A DNA stretch of 64,000 nt, taken from JAUWOY01 sp034431315. Lineage in GTDB: Bacteria; Chloroflexota; Anaerolineae; VGOG01. The stretch is taken from assembly GCA_034431315.1 (NCBI GenBank), contig DAOUDK010000032.1:4822-68821 (forward strand). Direction: 5' to 3'. Each line of letters begins with the position of its first letter. Within the stretch, counting starts at the first letter, position 1. Made by a program: the position numbers and the translations under genes. This document shows, one piece after another, positions 49,088-56,632 of this stretch. Under the pieces are notes generated by a model. The model was not told where the DNA came from, did no database searches, and saw only the letters and a list, made by a program, of their open reading frames with translations.

Positions 49088-50026
49088 TCAGGAGCCCGCC
49101 ATCCCGTAGGAACGCCTGCCGCGTGCGTTGCTTTGCACCTCCAACACTTCCCGGGTGATGCTCTCTTGACGGATAGCGTGGTATTGGAGTTGCAACTTCT
49201 CCACGCGTTCGTCCAGGTTGGTGATGGCAGCGTCCATCGTCTGTAAACGTGCTCCCTGCTCGCTGACCATAGATTCAATCAGTGCCAGGTAGACCTGCAC
49301 GGCCAGGTGTTCCCATAGAAGGAAATCCTGGAGATCCTGCGGCGGCGTGCCCAGGATCAGATCCTCTGGCACGAGGGGTTGCCCGCCCAGCGACGATTCC
49401 CGGACGCTGCGCCAGACGGCGGCGAGGTCAGGTGGTAGTAAGCGCACCTCGACCCGCTGGTAACGGCCAAATGAGACGAATTGGTTGTAGATCAGGTAGA
49501 GCGTATCAAACGCTTTTGCCTCGTAGAAATGCTTGACTTTGGCCACGATGTCGCGCGCTTCGACGAAGGAGACGGCGTGGGTGAGCGGGAAATGCTGCGT
49601 ATGGAGCAACTCACAGTCGGCGCGGCGGAAAAATCGTTCCCCATATCCTCCCAGGGCGATGACCTTGATCTCTCTTCCCCCCTCCCGCTCGCGCCCGATG
49701 AAGTCCAGGGCGTGGGCCACCAGGCCGACGTTGAATGTGCCGCACAGCCCCCGGTCGGAGGTCAACGCGATCAGTCCCACGCTCCCTTCGGCGTCGGAGA
49801 CGCCTTCCCCAAGAGGATGATGCACACCTCGCGTCAGCGCCGTGGAGAAGGTCGTGGCCAGGGCGAGTTGCTGGTCTACGGCGCTGGCGTATTGTTGCGC
49901 TGAACGCAACCGCGCCCGCGCCCGTCGCCAGCGGATGGCCGCCATGGCCCGGATGGAGCGCAATAGATGGCGAATGTCCTCCAGGCTCTGGAGACGCCGC
50001 TGAATCTCGCTGGCTACCTGCGCCAT
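49088..50026 (-). CDS. atpG: ATP synthase gamma subunit (N-ATPase type)
   Basis: A 312-residue central-stalk subunit, with MAQVASEIQRRLQSLEDIRHLLRSIRAMAAIR at the N-terminus, the conserved LTSDRGLCGTFN in the middle, and a C-terminal helix ending VLEVQSNARG. The start at 50026 overlaps the alpha gene by 13 bases and has AAGGAG upstream. It is the last gene of the D-C-Q-B-E-F-A-G order diagnostic of N-ATPases. Confidence 0.9.
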   Translation of the reverse strand: MAQVASEIQRRLQSLEDIRHLLRSIRAMAAIRWRRARARLRSAQQYASAVDQQLALATTFSTALTRGVHHPLGEGVSDAEGSVGLIALTSDRGLCGTFNVGLVAHALDFIGREREGGREIKVIALGGYGERFFRRADCELLHTQHFPLTHAVSFVEARDIVAKVKHFYEAKAFDTLYLIYNQFVSFGRYQRVEVRLLPPDLAAVWRSVRESSLGGQPLVPEDLILGTPPQDLQDFLLWEHLAVQVYLALIESMVSEQGARLQTMDAAITNLDERVEKLQLQYHAIRQESITREVLEVQSNARGRRSYGMAGS

Positions 50027-51645
50027 ACCTGCTCCTTGAAACGCTCCAGCGCGTTCCGTAGGTCTGTCTCCAGGTGGGGGTTCCAGTGACCGATGGAGAA
50101 CTCGGCCAGCAAGCCGGAGCATTGCTGTTGCAAAAACTTGAGCAAAAGCGTCTCGAAACGGCGCACCTGCTCAATTGGCACATCGTCCAGGTATCCCTGC
50201 CCGGCGGCGTAGATAACAACCACCTGGTGCGCGACCGGAATCGGCTCGTACTGAGGTTGAGTCAGGATTGCACGTATCCGCTCTCCGCGTGCCAACTGTT
50301 CGCGCGTGGCTTTGTCCAGTTCGGTGCCAAAGCGGGAAAAGATCTGCAGCTCGAGGAACTGGGCGATGTCCAGCGCCAGGTGGCGCGACACGGCGCGCAT
50401 GGCGTGGTTCTGCGCCGCGCCGCCCACGCGGGAAACGGAGAGCCCCACGTCTATGGCCGGGCGGATGTTCTGATTGAAGAGTTGTGTGGTCAGGTAAATC
50501 TGCCCGTCGGTGATGGAGATGAGGTTGGTGGGGATGTAGGCCGCGATGTTGCCAGCCTGGGTCTCGATGATGGGCAGGGCGGTCATACTTCCCCCGCCAT
50601 AAGCGGCGGAGAGACGGGCGGAGCGTTCGAGCAGGCGCGAGTGCAGATAAAAGATGTCGCCGGGATAGGCCTCGCGCCCTGCCGGTCGCTGCAGCAACAA
50701 TGAAAGCTGGCGGTAAGCGATGGCGTGTTTGGTCAGGTCATCGTAGACGATCAGCGCGTGCTTGCCGGCGTACATGAATGCTTCGGCCATGGCGCAGCCA
50801 GCATAGGGGGCCAGGTAGGCCATCGAGGGCGGTTCCTCGGCGCTGGCGACCACGACCGTGGTGTAGTCCAGCGCGTCATGTTCACGAAACGTCTCTACCA
50901 TCTGCGCCACGGTAGACATCTTTTGCCCAATGCAGACGTAGATGCAGGTGACAGACTGGTCGCGCTGGTTGATGACCGTGTCAACGGCAATGGCGGTCTT
51001 GCCGATCTGCCGGTCGCCGATGATCAACTCCCGCTGTCCGCGTCCCAACGGGATGACCGAGTCAATGGCCTTGATGCCGGTCTGCAGCGGTTCGCTGACC
51101 GGCGCACGCCGGATAAAGCTTGGCGCCGGGTGATCTACGGGGCGACGCACGATTCTCTCCGGGGCCTCCAGCGGCCCCAGGTCGTCAATGGGTTGGCCCA
51201 ACGCATTGACCACGCGCCCCAGAAGCGGTTCGCCCACCGGCACATCAATCACCCGCCCCGTCCCTTTCACAAGGTCGCCCGCGTGGATGTTCTCGTCAGT
51301 CCCCAGGAGCACGCAGCCCACGTGGTCCTGATCGAGGTCCAGCGCCAGGCCATAAGTGCCATCGGGGAACAAGACCAACTCGTCCGCCATCACGCCGCCC
51401 AGACCAGAGACGATAGCCACGCCATCGCCCACCTGTTTGACCGAGCCCACGCTCTGCGCCGACAAGCGGTAACGGTACTGGTCAATCAGCCCACGCAAAG
51501 CCGAAAGATGGTACCCGGTTTTGAGATCGTACGCAAGTTCGATCTGGCGGAGTTGGTAGTGCTGCTCATCGCCCAGACGAGCGATGAGGTTGAGCAGGTC
51601 GGCCGTATGTATATGCAATGGAGAGGATTTAGCGGGCTTACTCAA
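50014..51645 (-). CDS. atpA: ATP synthase alpha subunit (N-ATPase type)
   Basis: A 543-residue non-catalytic nucleotide-binding subunit. Walker A is GDRQIGKTAIA, followed by ALIVYDDLTKHA and SVSRVGGAAQ. The start is taken as TTG at 51645 (MSKPAKSS), which overlaps the b-delta stop and has GAGGAAG upstream; no ATG lies near the conserved N-terminus. Confidence 0.92.
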   Translation of the reverse strand: MSKPAKSSPLHIHTADLLNLIARLGDEQHYQLRQIELAYDLKTGYHLSALRGLIDQYRYRLSAQSVGSVKQVGDGVAIVSGLGGVMADELVLFPDGTYGLALDLDQDHVGCVLLGTDENIHAGDLVKGTGRVIDVPVGEPLLGRVVNALGQPIDDLGPLEAPERIVRRPVDHPAPSFIRRAPVSEPLQTGIKAIDSVIPLGRGQRELIIGDRQIGKTAIAVDTVINQRDQSVTCIYVCIGQKMSTVAQMVETFREHDALDYTTVVVASAEEPPSMAYLAPYAGCAMAEAFMYAGKHALIVYDDLTKHAIAYRQLSLLLQRPAGREAYPGDIFYLHSRLLERSARLSAAYGGGSMTALPIIETQAGNIAAYIPTNLISITDGQIYLTTQLFNQNIRPAIDVGLSVSRVGGAAQNHAMRAVSRHLALDIAQFLELQIFSRFGTELDKATREQLARGERIRAILTQPQYEPIPVAHQVVVIYAAGQGYLDDVPIEQVRRFETLLLKFLQQQCSGLLAEFSIGHWNPHLETDLRNALERFKEQVWRR

Positions 51646-52384
51646 TTTCTTCCTCGTACCGGCTGCGCAGTTGTTGGAGTTGCCCCTGCAGGCTGCCGTC
51701 AATCAGCGTGTCGCCCAGGCGCACCATCGCGCCGGCGATCAGGCCGGCATCAACACGGCAGGCCAGGTCAATGGGTTGGGATACCACTGTCTCTAACGTG
51801 GTCCCGATCCGCTCTTTGTCTTCCTGGGTCAGGAGGGTCGCTGTGATCAGTTCGGCCGAAATGGTCTCTTCGCCGCTGATGGAGATGCGTCCGTCCAACT
51901 GCATCGAGCGCAATTGATCCAGAAAGGCATCCAGGTAAGCCTGATGGAGTTGTGGGTTGAGGATGCCTTCCATCATGCGCCGGGTGAGTACAGTCACCAG
52001 TTCGCCGATCTTGCTGCGATGCAGGCGCAGCGCGTCGGCGCGCTGTTGTTCGAGTTCCTCTTTGGCGCGCGCACGCATGGCCTCGATCTCCTGGTAGGCC
52101 TCCTGGAGCATCTGTTGCCGCGTTTCATCAACGACTATGCGTGCTTCGTTCCTGAGCGCCGCAATTTCCGCGTCAATGTTCCCGCGCTTTTTCTCGTACT
52201 CCAGCCTCAACGCTTCGGCTTCACGAGTAGCCTTTTCTGCCTCATCCACCGCCCTGGTCACCCGGCTCGCACGCTTATCGAGCATCTCTTTCAGTGGCTT
52301 GAAGAGAAAGCGGGCCAGGATAAAGACCATGATGAGGAAATTGGCGACCTGGAGAAGCAGTGTGCTCAGGTTAATGTTCAGCAT
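51638..52384 (-). CDS. atpF: ATP synthase b-delta fusion subunit
   Basis: A 248-residue stator subunit. The N-terminus is one membrane helix (LLLQVANFLIMVFILARFLF) followed by a long charged coiled coil. Residues about 135-248 resemble the delta/OSCP domain, ending QPIDLACRVDAGLIAGAMVRLGD...DGSLQGQLQQL. N-ATPase operons lack a separate delta gene, consistent with this fusion. The ATG at 52384 is preferred to a GTG two codons earlier. Confidence 0.87.
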   Translation of the reverse strand: MLNINLSTLLLQVANFLIMVFILARFLFKPLKEMLDKRASRVTRAVDEAEKATREAEALRLEYEKKRGNIDAEIAALRNEARIVVDETRQQMLQEAYQEIEAMRARAKEELEQQRADALRLHRSKIGELVTVLTRRMMEGILNPQLHQAYLDAFLDQLRSMQLDGRISISGEETISAELITATLLTQEDKERIGTTLETVVSQPIDLACRVDAGLIAGAMVRLGDTLIDGSLQGQLQQLRSRYEEEIE

Positions 52385-52458
52385 AACCACCCCCAGTCGG
52401 CGGTCAGCAGCTAGCAGTCAACGTACTTCGATGACTGCTAGCCGCTATTCGCCATTCG

Positions 52459-52743
52459 CTATTCGCCGATGATGTGCTTGAGCATCGGGTTGGCAAAGAT
52501 CAGGATCAAGATGACCGCCAACACGTAGATGGCCAGCGACTCCAGCATAGCCAGAGAGAGCAGCACGATGCTGTTGATGCGGTCGCCCGCTTCGGGCTGC
52601 CGGGCAATTGCTTTCAGCCCGGCCGAGGCGACAACCATCTGCCCGATGGCCGGCACGACGATACCTACAATGACGCCCAGCCCAGAGATCAAGACCGTCA
52701 ACAAGATAAAGATCTTATCCCACGGCAGGTTATTCCAGTCCAT
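52459..52743 (-). CDS. atpE: ATP synthase c subunit with Na+-binding signature
   Basis: A 94-residue double-helix proteolipid forming the rotor ring. Q35 in PAIGQ, E68-S69 in AMLESLAIY and Y73 match the Na+ ligands known from Ilyobacter c subunits (Gln32, Glu65, Ser66, Tyr70). The threonine next to that serine is Leu here. GGAGG precedes the ATG. The loop ARQPEA is canonical. Na+ coupling is inferred from these residues. Confidence 0.92.
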   Translation of the reverse strand: MDWNNLPWDKIFILLTVLISGLGVIVGIVVPAIGQMVVASAGLKAIARQPEAGDRINSIVLLSLAMLESLAIYVLAVILILIFANPMLKHIIGE

Positions 52744-52771
52744 TTTATTCCTCCTTGTTGTGATTTGTGTT

Positions 52772-53551
52772 CTACTTGTGCGCTTTGACCGCTCCGCCGA
52801 TATACACACAGGTCAGAAGTGTAAAGATGTACGCTTGCAGCAGGCCGGTGAAGATGCTGAACAGCATCATCGGCACCGGCACGAAGAGCGGCATCACGAT
52901 AAACATGATGCTGATAATGATCTCCTCTCCCATGATATTGCCGAACAGTCGAAAGGTGAGCGAAAAGGTGCGCGCGATCTCGCCGGCGATTTCGATGGGC
53001 AGCATCAAGAAGATCGGTTCGACGTAATGCTTGAGATAACCCCACACGCCGCGCGTGCGAACCCCGAAATAGGGCACGCTGAAAAAGACGACCAGCGCCA
53101 TGGACAGCGGCGTGTTGATGTCCGGCGTGGGAGATTTCAGGCCGGGGAGCAAGCCTATCAAGTTCGCGGTGCCGATGAAAAAGGCCAGCGTGCCCACGAC
53201 GGGCAGGAAAATCGCCGTGTCCTCGACGCCCACCATTTCGCGGATCAACTTTTCGATGGTTTCGACGATCCACTCCAGCATGTTCTGCACCAGACCAGGT
53301 CGTGGCTTGAGGTTGCGCCCGATCAGGTAGGCCCCTACGCCGAGCAGGAGCATCATCGCCCAGGTGTTGACGACCGTCGAGGTCACCTCTAACGGCCCCA
53401 CGGTAAAGACCACATAAGGAGTAATCTCTTCGGCGACGTTGGGCTCTTCGGCTTCTTCAGCCGGCCCCTGCAGCAGGTTGCTGACCACAGCCAGGCCGAT
53501 GACCAGCACGATCAGGAGCACCAGGGTGCGCGGGTTACTTATTCTCTGCAT
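52772..53551 (-). CDS. atpB: ATP synthase a subunit
   Basis: A 259-residue channel subunit with about six membrane helices. RTFSLTFRLFGNIMGEE holds the essential stator arginine. The start at 53551 (MQRISNPR) overlaps the AtpQ gene by 17 bases. It has an early acidic periplasmic loop, GPAEEAEEPNVAEE. Confidence 0.9.
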   Translation of the reverse strand: MQRISNPRTLVLLIVLVIGLAVVSNLLQGPAEEAEEPNVAEEITPYVVFTVGPLEVTSTVVNTWAMMLLLGVGAYLIGRNLKPRPGLVQNMLEWIVETIEKLIREMVGVEDTAIFLPVVGTLAFFIGTANLIGLLPGLKSPTPDINTPLSMALVVFFSVPYFGVRTRGVWGYLKHYVEPIFLMLPIEIAGEIARTFSLTFRLFGNIMGEEIIISIMFIVMPLFVPVPMMLFSIFTGLLQAYIFTLLTCVYIGGAVKAHK

Positions 53552-53852
53552 GGTTCTCACTCTCTTTGGTCTTCTTCTGGCGACGTTTCTGGAGCGGTTC
53601 GGTGTCGCTGTGCTCGCTGTACATGGCGTACAGGTTGTTGAACGCCACAGCCACGCCCATAAACAGCAGTGAGAGGGTCCAGGTAAACTCCTTGTCGAAC
53701 AGGTCGTCAAGGTAGCGTCCCAGCAGCACGCCGCCCACGATGGGCACTACCAGGTTCCAGCCCAGCGTGGTTGCCTGGGCAGCCAGGCGCCAAAAACTTT
53801 CGGGCCTGTCCTCTGGCTGTTGGGGCGTTGGGGGGGATCGCTCGTCGTCCAT
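53535..53852 (-). CDS. AtpQ/AtpI-like ATP synthase accessory membrane protein
   Basis: A 105-residue protein with two membrane helices (WNLVVPIVGGVLLGRYLD and LSLLFMGVAVAFNNLY), a pattern shared by AtpI/AtpZ/AtpQ proteins that assist c-ring assembly or cation supply. The N-terminus is proline-rich and the C-terminus highly charged. The start at 53852 has GAGGAAG upstream; a longer frame would translate the adjacent hairpin repeat. N-ATPase operons usually have both atpQ and atpR; no atpR is seen here. Confidence 0.75.
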   Translation of the reverse strand: MDDERSPPTPQQPEDRPESFWRLAAQATTLGWNLVVPIVGGVLLGRYLDDLFDKEFTWTLSLLFMGVAVAFNNLYAMYSEHSDTEPLQKRRQKKTKESENHAENK

Positions 53853-53868
53853 TCTTCCTCTCACGAGA

Positions 53869-53925
53869 GTTCGTAGTAGCGACTTCAGTCGCTTGATGTG
53901 GACGACTGAAGTCGTCACTACGAAC
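53869..53925. repeat. Long palindromic repeat inside the ATPase operon
   Basis: GTTCGTAGTAGCGACTTCAGTC and its near-perfect inverse around an 11-base loop, between atpC and atpQ. A half copy lies at 21310-21333. Confidence 0.75.
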
Positions 53926-53932
53926 GAATTGT

Positions 53933-54364
53933 TCAGATAGTTGGCTCCAGCGGAGGCAATTCCGCCGTCTCGCGCAGCGCCCGCTCCAGGGCCATCCGCG
54001 CCCGCGTGAATTCGATGTGGGCTTCCCGGGCGATCTGGTTTAGCCGAGCGCGTTGTCGCTCCAGCGCACGTTCCAACACCGCCAGGTCTTCGCCTTCTTC
54101 GGCAGCGGCCGTCAACACCAGCACGCGGTTTGGCTTGGCAGGGTGTCGCTGCACTTCAATCGTGCCCTGGTACAGGGCCACGTAGCGGGTGTCTCCCTGC
54201 CGGCGATAAAGCATGATGCCGGCAACGACGTGTGCCAGAAAGGGCGCGTGTCCCGGCAGGATACCCCACCAGCCGTCGGGGAGTTGCACGCGAATCGCCT
54301 CTACATCGGTGTTCAAGATAATCTCGTCGGGGGTGACGATCTCCAACTGCATTGTCTTAGCCAT
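53933..54364 (-). CDS. atpC: ATP synthase epsilon subunit
   Basis: A 143-residue subunit. The beta-sandwich segment LEIVTPDEIIL...GWWGILPGHAPFLAHV is canonical and a C-terminal helical pair follows. The ATG at 54364 overlaps the beta stop by 8 bases. Confidence 0.92.
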   Translation of the reverse strand: MAKTMQLEIVTPDEIILNTDVEAIRVQLPDGWWGILPGHAPFLAHVVAGIMLYRRQGDTRYVALYQGTIEVQRHPAKPNRVLVLTAAAEEGEDLAVLERALERQRARLNQIAREAHIEFTRARMALERALRETAELPPLEPTI

Positions 54365-55787
54365 GCCGTTGCTCTCGCTTGCGCAGCACGCTGTTGATGT
54401 CGCCGGTCATATAGAAAGCCTGCTCTGGGATGTCGTCCAACTCGCCGTCAACGATCATCTTGAAACCGCGCACTGTCTCTTCGAGGGGCACAAAGACCCC
54501 CGCTTGCCCGGTAAATTCCTCGGCGACGAAGAAGGGTTGGGTGAGAAAACGTTGCACCTTGCGCGCGCGCCGCACCAGCAGCCGGTCTTCCTCGGCCAGC
54601 TCCTCGATGCCCAGGATGGCGATCACATCGCGCAGTTCCTCGTAGCGCGTCAATATCTCGCGCACGCGCGTCGCCACCCGATAGTGCTCGTCGCCGATGA
54701 TGCGCGGATCGAGGAGGCGCGAATTCGATTCCAATGGGTCAACGGCCGGATAAAAGCCCTGGCTGGCCAGTTGGCGCGAGAGCACCACCGTGGCGTCGAG
54801 ATGTGCAAAGGTCGAAGCGGGCGCCGGGTCAGTCAGGTCGTCGGCCGGCACGTAGATTGCCTGCACAGAGGTGATGGCGCCGCTGGACGTGGAGACGATG
54901 CGCTCCTCCAGCGCGCCCACCTCGGTGGCCAACGTGGGCTGGTAGCCCACGGCGCTGGTCAGACGCCCCAGCAGGGCCGACACTTCGCCGCCGGCCTGGA
55001 TGTAGCGAAAGATGTTGTCAATAAAGAGCAATACGTCCTGATGCTCGACGTCGCGAAAGTACTCGGCCATGGTCAGGGCCGTGAACGCTGCCCGGAAACG
55101 CGCCCCCGGCGGCTCATTCATCTCCCCAAAGACCAGCACAGCGTCGTTGAGCACACCCGTGCGCTTCATCTGCAGGTAGAGTTCGTTACCCTCGCGGGTG
55201 CGTTCGCCCACGCCGGCAAAGACCGAAACGCCCCGGTGCTCGGCCGAAGTGTGGCGGATCAGTTCCATAATCAGCAGCGTCTTGCCCACGCCGGCGCCGC
55301 CCAGCAGGCCGATTTTGCCGCCGCGCACGTAAGGGGCCAGCAAATCAATGACTTTCAACCCGGTGACGAAGATCTCCGTCGAGGGCTGCTGCTGAACGAA
55401 AGGTGGCGCCGGTTGGTGGATGCTCTGCATCTGAACCTCACCCAGGGGCGGCCCTTCGTCTATAGGCTGTCCCAGCACGTTGAACACGCGCCCCAGTGTC
55501 TCTCTCCCCACTGGCACCCGTATCTGGTCTCCAGTGTCCTCGACCGTCATATTGCGGCGCAGCCCGGCCGTCGCTTCCATCGCAATGCCGCGCACCGTGT
55601 GACGGTCGAGGTGTTCCAGCACCTCAATGGTGACGCTGTGTTGGCCGTTGCGAACGACCAACGCGGTCAACAGGGCCGGCAATTCCCCGCCCTCAAAAGA
55701 GACGTCTACCACCGGGCCGATGATGCGCACGATGGTACCAAGATTAAGTTGTGGTTCGACTTTGCTCACCACAGGTTGCATACTCAT
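54357..55787 (-). CDS. atpD: ATP synthase beta subunit
   Basis: A 476-residue catalytic subunit. GGAGVGKTLL is the P-loop, ALTMAEYFRD and LLFIDNIFRYIQAG surround the Walker B aspartate, and PTLATEVGALEERI is conserved. The start at 55787 (MSMQPVV) has AGGA upstream. It is the first ATPase gene of the operon, 10 bases after the ACT gene, as expected for N-ATPases where atpD leads. Confidence 0.94.
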   Translation of the reverse strand: MSMQPVVSKVEPQLNLGTIVRIIGPVVDVSFEGGELPALLTALVVRNGQHSVTIEVLEHLDRHTVRGIAMEATAGLRRNMTVEDTGDQIRVPVGRETLGRVFNVLGQPIDEGPPLGEVQMQSIHQPAPPFVQQQPSTEIFVTGLKVIDLLAPYVRGGKIGLLGGAGVGKTLLIMELIRHTSAEHRGVSVFAGVGERTREGNELYLQMKRTGVLNDAVLVFGEMNEPPGARFRAAFTALTMAEYFRDVEHQDVLLFIDNIFRYIQAGGEVSALLGRLTSAVGYQPTLATEVGALEERIVSTSSGAITSVQAIYVPADDLTDPAPASTFAHLDATVVLSRQLASQGFYPAVDPLESNSRLLDPRIIGDEHYRVATRVREILTRYEELRDVIAILGIEELAEEDRLLVRRARKVQRFLTQPFFVAEEFTGQAGVFVPLEETVRGFKMIVDGELDDIPEQAFYMTGDINSVLRKREQRHG

Positions 55788-55797
55788 AGGGTTCCTG

Positions 55798-56277
55798 TCA
55801 GGGCAACGTGAATGCATCACGCAGCGCATGGACGGCTTCGTCCAGGCGATGGGCCTCAATCACACAAGTGATGGTCGAGAGGGAGGTACTAATGGCACGG
55901 ATGTTGATGTTGCAATCGCCCAGCGCCTTGCACATCCGGCTGGCGACGCCGCGCTGTTCGCGAAAATCAAAGCCGAAAAGGCTCACTGACGCCACTTCAG
56001 GGTCGCTGGTAACAGCTTTCCCTCCGACCTCCTCCCGTATGCGCTCGGTCACCGCCAATGCCTGGTTCAGGTCATCCCGATCTACGCCCAGGACGATGTG
56101 ATCCTTCTCCTCCAGATCAATCAGGTGCACAACGAGTTCGACGTTGATTCCCTGGTCGCTCAGCGCAGAGAAGAGCTTGCCACCTATGCCCGGGCGCGAT
56201 GGGATGTCCATTATACCAATCATGGCCAGGTGGTCCCTCTGGATCAGGCCACCGGCCTGGAGTTTGCCATTGGTCAT
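55798..56277 (-). CDS. Two-ACT-domain regulatory protein
   Basis: A 159-residue protein made of two ACT modules, like the regulatory part of aspartokinase without the kinase: MIGIMDIPSRPGIGGKLFSALSDQGINVELVVH and VSLFGFDFREQRGVASRMCKALGDCNINIRAISTS. ACT pairs bind amino acids or other small ligands. GGAGGTG lies 7 bases before the ATG at 56277. It leads the N-ATPase operon, an unexpected partner, behind a strong promoter. Confidence 0.8.
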   Translation of the reverse strand: MTNGKLQAGGLIQRDHLAMIGIMDIPSRPGIGGKLFSALSDQGINVELVVHLIDLEEKDHIVLGVDRDDLNQALAVTERIREEVGGKAVTSDPEVASVSLFGFDFREQRGVASRMCKALGDCNINIRAISTSLSTITCVIEAHRLDEAVHALRDAFTLP

Positions 56278-56353
56278 CGTTGCACCTCCACACCGTATAC
56301 ATAAAAACAAACGCCGCTGCAACGCTGGGCTAGCGGTGCTCGGCGGCAGAGAT

Positions 56354-56382
56354 ATTGTAGCACTTAGGTCAGGTATTGTCAA
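56354..56382 (-). promoter_or_regulatory. Promoter of the ACT/N-ATPase operon
   Basis: On the minus strand TTGACA, a 17-base spacer and TACAAT, about 77 bases before the ACT start. Confidence 0.8.
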
Positions 56383-56409
56383 GATGCCGTATCACTCACG
56401 TAAAATGGA

Positions 56410-56620
56410 TATGTGGACAACTCTCTGCTGCACTCCAAGTTGCCCACATATCTACAGCCCCTACTACCCTCTCATGCAAACCAGTGCCCGCTGCCCGACC
56501 AACTGCTCCCAGCGCCGTCTCGAAGGCCACCTTCTCGTTAGCCGACCACTGGATGTGCACCTCCTCAGGTGCGCCGATGGCCAGCAGGTGCTCCACCACT
56601 GTCGGAGAATCTGTATGCAC
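56410..56620 (-). pseudogene. Fragment resembling an indolepyruvate:ferredoxin oxidoreductase alpha subunit
   Basis: The frame reads SPTVVEHLLA...EEVHIQWSANEKVAFETALGA and then diverges. WSxNEKVAxExAxGA is typical of IorA-type thiamine-dependent enzymes near their N-terminus. No start or continuation is present, so it is a remnant at best. Confidence 0.4.
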
Positions 56621-56632
56621 ATCGGTAGCGCC

